From: Chara braunii | Lineage: Eukaryota > Streptophyta > Charophyceae > Charales > Characeae | Reading direction: 5' to 3' | DNA: 56,379 bases | NCBI GenBank assembly: GCA_003427395.1 | Contig: BFEA01001280.1 | Coordinates: 15,383 to 71,761, forward strand | Shown here: positions 1 to 12,471 of the stretch, in pieces | Layout of the letters: the number at the start of each line of letters is the position of its first letter | Numbering within the stretch: the first letter of the stretch is position 1 | The notes under the pieces: generated by a model | The model's input: the letters and a program-made list of their open reading frames with translations, nothing else | Databases searched by the model: none | Told to the model about the DNA's origin: nothing | Translations under genes and position numbers: made by a program

Positions 1-1424
1 ANNNGGGGTTGAGTAGACAACTTNAAGCTGTCNTGGCGGNCGAANATCAAGNGGTTTGACTTNGANGGCTGCCACGGACTATAACGTCCAACTATAAAAA
101 CTCCAAAGAGCAAAANATAAGGAATAGGCCGAAGGTTCCCTGCCTAGTAAACAAAATCATAGCCCTGGGGTACCCTCCCTTTTTCGCGCGGCGTTGGCGG
201 CTTATAGCAATCTCAAACATTCGCCCATATGCGTCGGTCCCTTTGTAATCCCATAACTTTTTACACACTAGGGCGGTAAAACGTCGAGCGCGGGATTTTA
301 ATATCAAGTCGCGAGGCGAGGGTTTATCTTATACCAACCCGCGATGCAGGCGTACGCATGCAGTCGCAACGATGACATACTATGTAGTGCCCATAATCAA
401 GCGGTCCCTCGTGGATCCGAACACAGCTTATGACACTTAAGTGTCAGGCTCGAGGTGTCGTGAGGGTCTTATCCTTCACGACATTGCATGGCTGAAGGAA
501 TAGCCGTGCAGCCTCCACGAGACCTCCGGCCTTTAGTCTGAGCGTTTCGGTAGGCAAGGCAAATAGGCTCTGCGCGAGGGAAAACCCCTTCCCTGCACAG
601 CCTAGGGCTTGGGATGTCCTGGACAAGGAGCTCGAATCCCGGCCCAGGACCAACGCCCGACTAAGAAAAATCCTTAAGAAGTAAAACCAAATAAAAGGAA
701 GGGTCTTCCCTAGGCCTTTTTAAGTCTTAACCCCTGAGCAGGCTTTTAGCATGGGGACCCTTTAGCCAATGCAAGTATTCATCCCAAATATACTCATATA
801 TATGCGTATATAACAGGGGAAGTATGTGACGATCACTTCTCACAGTCTCATTGGGGCCCTCACAACCATACATATATATGTGATCGCAGGCAACCACATC
901 CAGAATTTGATTCATAGCACATACCTGCGAATCATATCAGCGAGTCAATCAACAGTCCACGCACTACACGGAGTCAACCCCAACCATCTTCAACACTCAT
1001 ACCCCTCGCTTTAGCCATGCAAGCCCCAACCTCCTGTCCAACCACACCTTAATTAAATACTCAGTACCTTTGTTAAATGGCCATTCAATAAAAGTCCGGG
1101 TGAAACCTTAATGAAACAATAAAATCACCAGGGCTAAAGCCTTTTAGGTCGAGTGAGGAAGGTGAGTTGGAATTGAGTCGTAAACCGACGAATTGGCAAC
1201 CGACCTGTTATCAGTGATAACAGATAATGATCCTCAAGGGATCAAGCTGAATCTAGTCCTGACCTTGAATCAGACAACCCAAAGGACCTGTAACACAAGA
1301 TAGGTCCAATGCCTAGACTAAAATCATCAGCATATGGGTGATAAACCTCCATAGCACACCTCCATATAACCCTTTGTAGTGCCACCTGTCGAAAATAATA
1401 TTGCTCCTCTGAAAACAGGGAAAT

Positions 1425-1960
1425 TTCGGTAGCGCTTCCCGTAGGAAAAGTGCGCTCTCAGAATTTATATAAGCCTAGATATGAAATCATAAATAACCCT
1501 TGACTCTCCAAAGTTCAAATTTTGTCTAACTCCCTGAATTAGCAAAATTTTGGGCAGCACTCCCTTTAGAAAAAGAGGCTTCCCAGAATTTTACTAAGCC
1601 ATATATGAAATCTAGACAAGTTGAACTTTTGAGAAATCATAAATTTGAATAACTCCCCGAATTAGCAAAAATTTGGGTAGCACTCCTTTTAGAAAAGGAG
1701 ACTTTCTAAATTTTTACTAAGCCAGATATAATGAAAAGAAAAATCAAGCTTTGACAAACCAAACTTTTGACTAACTCCCTGAATTAGCAAAAATTTGGGC
1801 AGCACTCCCTTTAGAAAAGGAGGCTTATCATATTTTTACTAAGTCGGAAAGATTAGTCAAGATTTGATCAACTCTTTGGATTTGTAAAAAATTTCGGCAG
1901 CGCTTCACGTAGAGAAAGTAACCTGCCAAGATTTATACAAGGCCAAGTATAACAAAAGAT
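1425..1960 (-). repeat. Tandem repeat, about 122-bp unit, five copies, left LTR copy
   Basis: The motif GCAGCACTCC and variants recur at about 1430, 1552, 1675, 1797 and 1894. Several units carry a palindrome; the best is CTCCTTTT-AG-AAAAGGAG at 1683-1700. Confidence 0.65.
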
Positions 1961-2232
1961 CCCAGAAAATGCGAGAATTGACCTAAGTAAAAAAACTTAG
2001 CTTAGAAAATGCAGGAATAGAAATTAACTCTTATGACTTTAGCACGTGGCGAGCGACTGAAGCAACTACCTATCAAACTGAAACTCACACTAAGTAGTAG
2101 CCCTACTCACTCACATGCAGGTCAAACCACAAAGGTAAGTACTCTCACCATCCCAAAGTCAATCCTGAACAAACAATAGTTCATGATCTCTTAATGATTT
2201 AACCCATTATCCCTAGCTTACATAAGGCATAG

Positions 2233-3172
2233 GTCAGGCCGCCTGAACTTACAGAACAACTCTGAGTCAACTTAGCCAGGCCTAGAGTCAGAATACCTAA
2301 ACTTATAGAGCGTTCTGACTTGGCCAAATATACACAAACAGAGGGCACAACTATTTTTCTCTCCTTTGACACATGACTAGACTATTCTACTCGCCCTGGA
2401 CTGTTTTAAGTATCCAAGTTATATATACTTATCTTTACCTTTGTCTTCTAAGGTTGCATATGACTTAACTAACTTAAGTTCAGCCTGCCCCAGTTTACTA
2501 TTAATTCTATTCTTAGTTGTACGTTCTTCAAGTTGTGATACGACTATAGTCAGACCACCTAAACTTATAGAAGACTCTGATTAGCTCGTTCTTAGATAGA
2601 GTAGTAATAAAGTATAGCCAAGTTATAACCATTGGGTTCCAACATGTGCGAGGCTTTGAGCCAGACCCCTGGAACTTACAGAAGGGTCTTACCTCTCTGC
2701 CAGATTCGTTTCTATCTGAGCCATTATGTGTGTGGCATCGAGTCAAACCCCTGAACTTACAGAAAGGTCTAGCTCTTTGCCAAGATTAATTCTTCAGAAT
2801 AAAGAGGAGGAAGAGACTGAGCCACCTGAACTTACAGAACAGCTCGGCCTCCTCGTTCAGAAACCAAAGAAACAACAAAATCCCAATGAAAACAAGGCAA
2901 CCCAAGGCACCAAAACGTATTGAGCGCCCTGAGTCCCTGAAATTCAAGCACAATCAAAACCCCCTTACAGGTAAGAGCAGTCAGGCCACCTGAACTTACA
3001 GAACAGCCTGACCCTCCATGCAAACCACATCACTGGGTCTCCCCAAACTTATGGGGACATCCCAGCCTCCAGAGCAATCAGACCCCCTAAACTTATAGAA
3101 GGGTCTGACTTCTCCATGCAAACCAAAATAAAACAAAGCGCTGGGGTTCCCTAAACTTATGGGGACTCCTCA
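2233..3172 (-). repeat. Array of ten AACTTA-loop hairpins, copy at the left
   Basis: On the plus strand AACTTA occurs at 2246, 2300, 2572, 2673, 2754, 2829, 2993, 3046, 3090 and 3154. The inner stems are CTA/TAG, CTG/CAG, CCCCA/TGGGG or CCCTA/TGGGG. The outer stems differ: AGTCAGAA/TTCTGACT (2286-2320), GTCAGGC/GCCTGAC (2980-3012), TCAGACCC/GGGTCTGA (3078-3108), AGACCC/GGGTCT (2663-2689). The loop is constant while the stems change and still pair. Confidence 0.75.
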
Positions 3173-4562
3173 ACCTTAACGACCCAATCAACCATCAAGC
3201 AAAACAAAAACCCCATCCTGCCTTTCCCCCAGATGCAGTTCCTTTTAACATCCTGAGTTCATACAAACAAATAAAGCTGAAATAGAGATTTCACAGATAT
3301 TCCTTTACTTAGTCTGGTTCAATCTCCATAAGTCAAACCAAAAATAAGATAGGGTTGCACACCATATATTCAGTCAGAGACGCATCAGGTAGTACAGATA
3401 CGGGTTATATCTCAGGTGTATAGAGCAAAAACGCAAAGGTTATCTGTCAATTCCCTGCCTCTAGAGCCTTGCCTAGGCTCCGGCAGAGCTCCCGCAATCG
3501 GTGGGCGGACTCCCCACAGAGTCTTGATGCGGTCCTACGGGTTGCAATCCCGCCTGCCCCCTTCCCCTCAGAACAAGACCAGACTTAGAGTAAGAAGGAT
3601 AGAGGAAGATGGTTTGGGACTCTCAGATACAAGAAGGGTGCTCTCAAGCTCACTGGAGAGGGCCTCGTAATCTTGATACTCCTGAGGGGCCCGCAATGGC
3701 AGCCAGATGTAACAGCTTGGTCAAACTCTGAATCAGCCGTCGAGGCCGCACGTCTGACGTCTTCCTCAATCCGCAGCAATAACCCCTCCTTCTAAGGCTC
3801 AATCACCCCCCCCCCCCAAGTTCACCCGTTGAGGCACCGTAGACAGCAACATTCAGTGATAACCGTTGCGGTATGCAATAGTATGCAACGATCAACAGCA
3901 GCGGCCTCCACTAGTTGGCCACGCCCTGGGAACCACCAAGGGCCGCAGCTGGCGCAAGGTCAACAGCGACAGTCCGCGCGCAGCCCGTAACAGTCCTGCG
4001 TTCCAACAACCTCTCTTCGAAAGAGCGCAGTCTACCGTTTCTTATGCGGACAAAACCAACAGCGAGCAGTCCATGCACAACCAACACTACCACCGGGCCA
4101 CAGCGTTATAGATCCGCAGTCCGTAGTCCGTAGTCCGGTAAGCAGCTGAAGTCCATGCTTGGCCAACAGTAGCAGCGGCTATACACAGCGATGCCGATCA
4201 GCAGCAGCCAATAGAAGCCAACAACAATATCATTTGCTAGCCGCAGTCGGCCAGCCTCAGTCCGCAGCAATATGCAGCGGCCACAGATAGCAGTAGCCAC
4301 CAACGGCAGGTGCAATCTCTGGACGCTGCAGTGGCCTGTGGTATAAAATCATGCCGCAGCAGGCCCGCAGTGTGTAACAACTTAACACACCAGGCTCGGA
4401 GAAGTCAGCCACAGTTCATATGTCATCCGCAACAAATAGCCTGTCCACATCCCGCAGCACCAGCAGTTCACAGTGATATAAACCAGCAACAACGACAACG
4501 GTTCACAGCGGTCCGTAGTCCACAGTTCCGTAGTCCGTAGTCCTGTAGCACACAATCCTCCG

Positions 4563-4615
4563 CTGCAGTCCACAATCTTCCACTGCAGCCCACAGTCTTC
4601 CACTGCAGTCCACAA
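4563..4615. repeat. Short 20-bp tandem repeat in the LTR
   Basis: CTGCAGTCCACAATCTTCCA is followed by two diverged copies at 4583 and 4603. The same repeat occurs inverted near 16237-16290 and 36491-36540. Confidence 0.6.
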
Positions 4616-7600
4616 AAGCACCTCGCCCCCAACGGCAACCTTAACAGTCCGCCTGCAGCAGCAGTCTGCAGCAACAGTCGCACACCGTAACTATCACGAC
4701 CACCTTGATAAACTCCGCCACTCCTTTAAGTCACAACACAGACCCCTTGCAACGAGCTCAAATGAGTGAGCCGGGGTACATCTCCGGCCTCAAGCCCTCC
4801 TCAACATAGGAATGGTTCTCCCACTAAGAAACGGGCAGGCGTACTCACTCTGTATGCTGCTTGCCGCCCATGCACTGTCATACTTTCATGTGCTACACGG
4901 AGAATGAGCCTTATGTTAGAGCCTGATCTCTCGGCTCAAACCTTTTCCACCGCCTGTAGACCGATCTCGTAATACTTTGGTCGATACGATAAACAGAGCC
5001 GAAGTGAATCCACCGCTTGAAAAACGGGCAGATACATGCCTCCTGGCAAGGTATCACAGCTTGCAGCTCGGTTGCTCCCCCGCTCCTAATTTCAGGTGAC
5101 CTCTCTCTCTCTCTATTGCTATGCTGTCCCTCTCCGCTGGTTCATTCTCCTTTTGATCACGTTTTCACCACTCCGCAATGCAGCTCACACTCTTCTATAG
5201 TAGTGAAAATATCAGCCCATCATCAAGGCCTGATTCAATCTGTTGCGATGCATGGGGAAAATCAGGGGTAGTGTGCTAATGCGGAGGGCGTGGGGACCAC
5301 CCAAAAAAAGAGAGAAAGAAAAAAAACAAGAAAAAAACGAATGAATCTAGTCGTGCTTTTGGCGGAAGATTCGTTCCCAATATTTTTTTATTTTATTTTA
5401 TTTTCTGCGCGAGTTCCAATCTGTCATATCTCAAGACCTGGCTACTAACACTGAAAACTTAAACTCATAATCTGACTCACAACTACCAAGAACCCCCCAA
5501 ACGATCCTTCCCTCTCCCACCTTCATCAAGGAGCGGGTGAACTCTACATCTTCTCTCCCACCCCGACATAGCCTGTCTCCGCCATGCCTTTCTCTGCTAA
5601 CTCATAACCTACTAACCTATCACAAAAACCGACTTCATATTCTAACTCGCAGCGTTCGAAAACCCCCACTTCGCTTCCTCCCTCGCCCGATTTCGTCCGG
5701 AAACGGACGAGATAAGCATTCTTTCATCCTCTCCCTCCTCCGATCTGCCATCCCCCGCGCACCAACTTTTCTTCAACCTCCCATTTCTACTAACTTTCCA
5801 CTGAAACTAATATTGGATTTGGACTCGCCTTACTCCAACATTATGGAACCGAGTCTTTATTTGCCTGATTCTATCGAGAGTTGGGCGAACTACTCACTTC
5901 GTACTCCCCCACTCTCCGCCATAGCCCACTTCATTTCCACATGAACCTGGCAGCAAACCCATCGAGGTTCTTCCCCCTCTCCCTTTTTTTTTTCTTTGAT
6001 CCACTGGTTCTCAGGTCTCCCGTCCTGTGCTCCGCTTGCTCAGTCCTTCGTAACTCCCTTTCCTGTGCTACGCCTCGTCTCACCACCGTGCCATCTCCAT
6101 TTCTCCTTTGGTTGGATGCACCCGGCGCGATCTTGCGCCCAGATCCGACCCTTTGTTCACCCGCTCTTAGCAGCCCGTAGCCTCCCTGCCTTGCCTCATC
6201 GGCCCAGCGCCTGTCGCACGCCTCCTTCAACCCGACAATGAGGCAGCGCTCCCGCAAGGCTTCCACAGGAATCACAAAATGGTTGGGCGATGCCCCTTGA
6301 TTTATACTTCGGAGACTCGTTGGCCTGCCCTTTGCCATCTGCCCTTGGTGCTCACTGTGCCCTTGGTATTTTGTTGGGCCAGACCGGGACTGTCTGGGCT
6401 CTTCCACCGTCTGTAGGTCGTCGTACCGTGGACTCCGTGCAATCGCACTGGGGTCCTACCGGTTGACCTCACCACTCGTGTAAGCCTAGAACGTGGGCCT
6501 GCTCTAATCACACTACTAAAACGCTTGCTGACCTCCTAGGGGACTACAGCTAGACCTCTACCCTACTGGTCTACAAATCAAATCCCGGTTACCTACAGAC
6601 CCTACAAAGGCCTGCCTATGACCTCTAATACACAGGTCGCAGGTTTAAAGTTCGGGACCGGCACAACTGCTGTACATAGGTAAGGTTGGGATCTAGGGAT
6701 CGAGCCTAGTGCGGTTCTCGGTGGTAGTAGCAATTATTCAAATGAGAACTTTGAAGGCCGTAGCGGAGAAGGGGTCCCACGAGAACAGCCACGGGACAGC
6801 GCCGCCTAGCCATTGCTGTAGCGGCGTCTCACTAGCACCTCCCTGTCCCCTATCTCAAGGCAGAGTTCACCATCTTTCGGGTCCCAACGGCATGCTCACA
6901 CTCAAAACTTCCACCGCAGGCTCGCGGCTGGTGGGCGGCATACCCTCAAAGGGCCCGCGCATCCCAGGTTCCCTCCACCTCGTGGGCTAATCACCCACCG
7001 ACTTGTATGCATGTTAAACTCCTCGGCCTGTGCCTTTCAAGATGGACGCGAGGGAGAGATTTTCAGCAACCTCTTGAACACGCTGGAGCCCGAACTCTTG
7101 AACTAAGCCCGTCGGTCTCACCACAGTTTTGGACCCAGAATAAAACTAGGAAAAAAAAAATAAATAAATAAATAAAAATGGACCTCCTAAAATGTAAGGA
7201 ATCCGGGGCCATTGCCTTGTCACCCGTGCGTCGCACACCCCCATACCCCAAAGGTCGACACCGTGCCGTCAACACTCTTCGCCCGCCAAACTCCCCCACC
7301 TACTGTGCGGAGACCTGACGTGCGTTCTATTTCCTCGCACCCTCTGCTCACCACACAAAGTCACACTTTCGTCGAGGCCGGCTTCTACGTACGCGCGCAT
7401 GTCTAAGTAAAACGTACCAATCAACATAAAATATCAATTAATCTTAATTAAATAAATAATAATAAAAAAAAACAAGGCAGCTGGCAACGGCGCCGACTCT
7501 ATAATCATCCATAGGGAAAGAGATCACGTGCGCCTTAAATCCGCGCGCCCATGCAGTCTCTACTTCTAGACATTCTGGTCAAACTTTCGGTCAGAGGACT

Positions 7601-7859
7601 GCCGCGACTCACATGGTCTACTCAAGAACCCCGATTGGAACTTATTTTCTGTCATGTGTAAAATCCAGGGCGGATACCCTTGTAAGGGTATTCGCACCGA
7701 CAGCTTACCAGACCATATTAAACGACGTCCCCGTCACTTCGCAGGATAAAAAACTATCAATTGAACCACAATCTCAAAGTGCTGACGAGCAGGGTACCAA
7801 TCCGATTAACCGACAGACCCAGGATTGAGGCCTCCAATAATCCATGCCAAACATAACTT

Positions 7860-7939
7860 TATGCCGCCAGGATTCCAACCTGGGTCTCCGCCATCCTGAC
7901 GCTCGGACGTTGGGGTACTTTTCACTGTACTACAGCATA
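7860..7939 (-). tRNA. tRNA-Asp-derived cloverleaf, minus-strand copy
   Basis: This is the counterpart of 32923-33002. The acceptor 3' strand is CGGCATA, so one A-U pair is replaced by a G-U pair and the 7-bp stem still forms. One pair in the extended anticodon stem is lost. The T arm is unchanged. Confidence 0.4.
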
Positions 7940-8546
7940 AGTTTCATTGGATCTCTCACTGTCCTGTTCCCTGTGCCCTAGACAACCGCCGGCTCCTCGT
8001 TGTGTGCCCCTAGCGCTTCCCCTGAAACCAAGGTCGTGACTAGGGGCGCGGGCCCTAACCGAGACCTTTGAAGGCATTCTCTCGCCTCCCTAAAAAAACT
8101 TCACATTAAGCACATGTAAATATACCGTATAGATCTCCACATAAACCTCCCTGTAGTCTAGTACAGGAAGACTAGGTCTCCATCTTGGCCCACCATAGTC
8201 TGGGTGATCATTCCAGATCTACGGCCCACCGCATTGTTATTTCAGCGGTAGTGTCATCGCGGGTTGCGCCACGATAGGCTGTTCCTGATAAGCATTCAAT
8301 CAGGACTTCTTCAAAAAGACTCATATGACTCGACCCTTATCCTACGCCTCTCCGCAGGGGTAAAACCCTCCTAGGCGTTCACGCCCCTTTAAGTCTTTAC
8401 CCCCTTGGCCAGACGCAGGCCCTCTGCTAAGGTTGTGTCAAACAGCGGCCAACACTAGGGGTTGCGCCTTAGTGATGCTAGTTATACCCCTAGCTGGGTC
8501 TCTTATAAATGTCCAAGATTAGCACAAGCGACCAGACGGTGTCTCG

Positions 8547-9726
8547 TTCAAATTTTTTTGATGACGTTTTTTTTTTTTCTTTTTTTTTTTTGGGCTCCGT
8601 GTTCGGCCTGAACGACCGAACGCATCCCCAAGGGGTCTCATACGTTCGGGCGTTCGGGTTCGGGCGTTCGGCCCGTCCCGAACGCCAGTTACCCTGACGG
8701 GGGTAACATTCTTGTAAATTTGTTTTCTTCGATAATATTGCTTTAAGGATATATGTAAGGATTTTTTTTTTTTTCACTATGTATATAGGAAAACCTAAAA
8801 ATATTTAATTTACTTTAATCATTAAATATATGAAACTTACCGCCATAAGTTTACTTCTCACTCCGCCACGTATAAGCTGAGATAATATGAATGATAATTG
8901 TTCACGATATTGATGATTTTGTAGAATCACATTTGCAAAATATTCCTTATTGGTTTAACCTTGAAAATAAAAGTTATCGTCAAATTATTTTTACTAATAT
9001 ACTTATAACAATATACGAGGTGATTGAATTGATCATTTAAGATACATACTAGGTGGAAGCATTTCCTTAGTATGAAAATTGTTAAATTTTTACTACCAAT
9101 TTTAACCACCTATAAAAAAATCGATCAATTGGTACGATATGCTTCGCCATATTAAGTAAGATGTTAAAGAACATGAGAATGGTGAAAAAATAATAAGAAT
9201 GTTAAAGAAAATTGCACTAGAGAGTGAAATGGTGAAAAAATAATAAGAAAATATCAAAATATGTTATGCTTTGTCATATTAAGTGCTAAAACAACGTGAT
9301 TGAAAAACTGTTAAAGAACACTCAAAATATCTGGTCGTTGATCAATCATTTTCGTATTAGTAAGATGTAGAGTCTAAATGTTATAACGTTCAAGGCTCAT
9401 AGAGCGCTACGCAAAATGAATAAGCATGCCCACGTGCATTTTTTCATCTAATATTTGTTTCATGTGTATGAATTTTCTTTCGCTCTGATTTTGACTTTCT
9501 CTTTGTCTTCATTTTTCTTTCTCTCAATTTCCCTTATTTGATCTTCTTTTTTTTTTTTTTTTTTTCTATTTGACGCTCTGTAGCACTAAGTGCAGAAAGC
9601 CAAGTATGCACACAAACTGTCTCTCTCATACGACATCTACGAAGCTGAGTATCCCAGACTACACGTGTATGCCTTTTTCTCACACTTAATACAACTGAAA
9701 TTTAGCTAAATATATGATAGACAGAA
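8547..9726. other. AT-rich spacer with a GC-rich TTCGGGCG repeat
   Basis: Poly-T runs occur at 8565-8591. A GC-rich island of repeated TTCGGGCG-type units lies at 8643-8672, next to a GTTACCC/GGGTAAC inverted repeat (8688-8707). From 9140 to 9300 a duplicated segment with AATGGTGAAAAAATAATAAGAA is seen. No gene is recognised. Confidence 0.5.
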
Positions 9727-10245
9727 AAATTCCCACGAGAAATGAAAGTAATAAAAACATCCTATAAAATAAAAATTCTTGATATTTATAAATTGTCATT
9801 CCAATGTTCGTCCAATTCTAAAACTTTCAGTTTTATTTGATAAGTTTCAGTGTAAATATGAGTTTTTCCTTCCAACTACATCTATTTGTTCAAGATGGAA
9901 TGAAAGTCTGGACGGGTTAATAAAATTTTCTAATTAAACTTTTATTCTACCCTAACAAATATCTTCTAATTTAGATTGGATCAACTTATTTATGACTGAA
10001 AATTCTTTAGTTAGAATGAGAGTCCAATTAAAATATTTCACGAATTGATCCAGACTTTTATTCCATCTCTAGCATGCAGTTTAAATAAGAAGGGATACCC
10101 CATTCTTTGAAGAAAAAAATTCAAGTAAGACGAAAATTTTTAAAATTTGAATGACATTTTTTAAAATGGAATGAAAATTTAAAATTTAGAATATAATTTT
10201 TTTATGGAATATGATTGTTTAACACAATGAAATTTTCCTGTTGAT
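9727..10245. repeat. AT-rich direct repeat, unit 1
   Basis: AAATTCCCACGAGAAATGAA begins a stretch that reappears from 10467 in the same order, including CTACATCTATTTGTTCAAGA and TTTTATTCCATCTCTAGCATG. The period is about 735-740 bp. This is probably an old tandem duplication or two decayed element ends. Confidence 0.7.
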
Positions 10246-10466
10246 GTTTATTTCGCGTAACAAAAAATAACTTTTAAAATTTCTTTCCAAATTTGGATAA
10301 GTTTTATCCCATGAGAGTGTATGTAACATAGAATATTCTATTGATCGTGTACTGTGGCTTAATTATCAATAAACATAAACTTATGTGATTATAAAAGTAA
10401 TTTGATGGATTCACGAGATTGTTTTGAGATCATTCATAATAAGTATACAACGTTTGTCAACCCAAA

Positions 10467-10983
10467 AATTCCCACGAGAAATGAAGGTTGAAAAAATATT
10501 TAAAAAAAAAAAAAATCTTCATATTTATAAATTATCATATCACTGTTCGTCTAATTCTAAAATTTTGAGTTTTATTTGATAAGTTTCAATTTAAATATGA
10601 GTTTTCTCTTCGAACTACATCTATTTGTTCAAGATGGAATGGAAGTCTGGACGAATTTATGAATTGTGTTAATTAAACTTTCGTTGTACTACAACAAATA
10701 TCTTCTAATTTAGATTGGATTAACATACTTATGACTGAAAATCTTTACTTAGAGTGACAGTCCAATTGAAATATTTCATAAGCTCATCAAGACTTTTATT
10801 CCATCTCTAGCATGAAGTTCAAATAGGAAGGGATACCCTATTCTTGGAAGGAAAGTTTTCTAGTAAGAATGAAACTTTTAAAACTGTAAAGACATTTTTT
10901 AATATGCAATGAAAATTTGAAATTTAGAATGTACTTTTACTACAAAATGATTATTTAATTCTGAAAAATTTTTTATGTTGGTA
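10467..10983. repeat. AT-rich direct repeat, unit 2
   Basis: This is the diverged second copy of 9727-10245, with many substitutions and small indels. No coding sequence is seen. From 10984 to about 11690 I see only AT-rich DNA and low-complexity CT or A runs. Confidence 0.7.
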
Positions 10984-12071
10984 GAATCTTTGCATATTCA
11001 TACCGAAACATAGTAAAATTTGACCTATATAGGTGTAAGAATTAAATTTTAAAATTGTCATGCAAAAATAAAATTTTCAATTAAATCAAAGACGTATTGC
11101 ATACACGTACTCGAGTACGTGCAAAGCTACACCCTTGCGCGCACAAAAATACAATTTTTTTCTCTCTCTATCTCTCTCTTTTTCTTTCTCTCTATTCGTA
11201 AAAAACAACATAAAAAAAGAATGAAATAAGTTACAAACGTAATAGAAGGGGACAAACATGTTCTTAACACCTCATGTTCCATGATTTTTTATAGTTGTTT
11301 GAATTAGCCAAAATATTACATCATTATTTGCAAAAGGAGTTCAAAAACACAAAAAAACAATCTAAACCTTACAAAGGTTAACGGTGAAAATGAAAAATTT
11401 CGTAATATAACAATTAAAGTTGAGAGTTTTGCAAAATCGATTATTCCACCTCCCTGTAATAGCGGTTTTTGATGTTTCACCTTTTTTTTTTAAAGGGGGT
11501 CTACCCTTCAAAGGATATTCCACCGCAAGGCCGAGAGACCTCTCTCTCCCTCTGCTGCTTATCAGTGGCCTGGTTTTCCCCCAGCAAGGGAAAAATAAAA
11601 TGAGGGAGAAAAGCCGAAAAAAAACAAAAATAAACAAAAAATAAGGGAAAAAAAAGAAAAAAAGAAAACATCCTATTTCTGCCCCCTTATCCTACCAACG
11701 AGGTAGGGCACAGTCGTGGTGCCCCAAGACACCACGTCTGTCGAAACACAGACCCGAGTTCGACCCCAACCTCAATACTATGCGACGACGTTTACTGCTT
11801 ACAAAATATGCAAAATGAGAACGAATCAATTGCTGGAACAGAGGCAGCAACATTGCCTTGTGGATCCACGAGGCTCCCTGCTGTTTTAAATGAAAAGAGA
11901 GGGCGTAAATTAAGGGGGGGAAAAAAAAAATAAAAAAAAATAAAAATAAAAATAAAAATAAAAATTTAACTCCCGTGAAATTGGGTGCCCGTATTCACTG
12001 TTGGGTTTTTAAAAGACACTATGTAGCGCCGTAGGTGCAGTTCGTTTTTTTTTTTTTTTTTTTTTTTTTTT

Positions 12072-12165
12072 ACCATTGGCATATGCTAACGGCTAACCCC
12101 CCTTTTGCTCCATTGTGGTTCTCCCTCGACCTATTGAAATACAGACGTACATTCGAGTCCTTGGT
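12072..12165 (+). repeat. tRNA-like, A-tailed element (SINE-like)
   Basis: The ends pair (ACCA/TGGT). An A-box-like segment (GGCATATGCTAACGG) and a B-box-like segment (ATTCGAGTCC, 12151-12160) are present, and an A-run follows. This fits a tRNA-derived SINE or tRNA pseudogene. Confidence 0.35.
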
Positions 12166-12213
12166 GGATTAAAAAAAAAAAAACTAATAAAGAAGTTTTA
12201 TTTTTTTCCTGCG

Positions 12214-12313
12214 CACCGTTGACTTATGCCAACGATTACCCCCTTTCTTTCAGTCGTGTTACTCCCACGACCGTGAAACTACAAAGTTATAAACGAGTTT
12301 TCAAGTCTCGGTG
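12214..12313 (+). repeat. Second tRNA-like element of the same family
   Basis: It is a diverged repeat of 12072-12165. The ends are CACCG/CGGTG, so the terminal stem has changed yet still pairs. The B-box region is degraded. Confidence 0.35.
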
Positions 12314-12372
12314 AATTTGAAATAATTTGGAAGTTTCTTGATTTGTGCATGTCATCCTAGCGCAGAGGCCAT

Positions 12373-12439
12373 GCTATGTCTGAGTGGCTAATTTTAGTCG
12401 TGTGATCTCGTTGATCACGCGGTCGAAATCAGCCATACC
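12373..12439 (+). tRNA. tRNA-like remnant, Thr(CGU)-type anticodon arm
   Basis: GTGAT-CTCGTTG-ATCAC gives a 5-bp stem with a 7-nt loop whose central triplet is CGT. The outer ends GCTATG and CATACC pair with one mismatch. The T arm is not recognisable, so this is at best a degenerate tRNA or a SINE head. Confidence 0.25.
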
Positions 12440-12471
12440 TTAGTACCCCCAATCGCGGTTGCTCCTACCAA

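Larger units (their letters stand above)
1..8546 (-). mobile_element. Second copy of the giant LTR element, 3' fragment in opposite orientation
   Basis: Read on the minus strand, 8546-7703 matches the 3' internal region 32313-33159, and 7702-1 matches the LTR from its TGTCGG start to the position equivalent to 20770 of the 5' LTR, where the window ends. The homology stops at 8546 in AT-rich DNA with no gag or pol, so the copy is truncated or rearranged there. Because it carries internal sequence next to the LTR start, it independently confirms the LTR boundary. Ns occur in the first 110 bases. Confidence 0.75.

Noticed and set aside
1425-3172. CRISPR-like arrays
   Set aside because: Spacing is irregular, spacers are related, and the context is a eukaryotic LTR.
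5537-5944. 135-residue open frame in the left LTR copy, also open at 35060-35470
   Set aside because: The 5' LTR equivalent has a CGA-to-TGA stop, and the protein is low-complexity Ser/Pro/Leu-rich.
6709-6990. 93-residue open frame on the antisense strand of all three LTR copies (also 13851-14132 and 33918-34199)
   Set aside because: It stays open in three related copies, but the copies are too similar for that to mean much. There is no recognisable domain, and neighbouring frames are similarly open.
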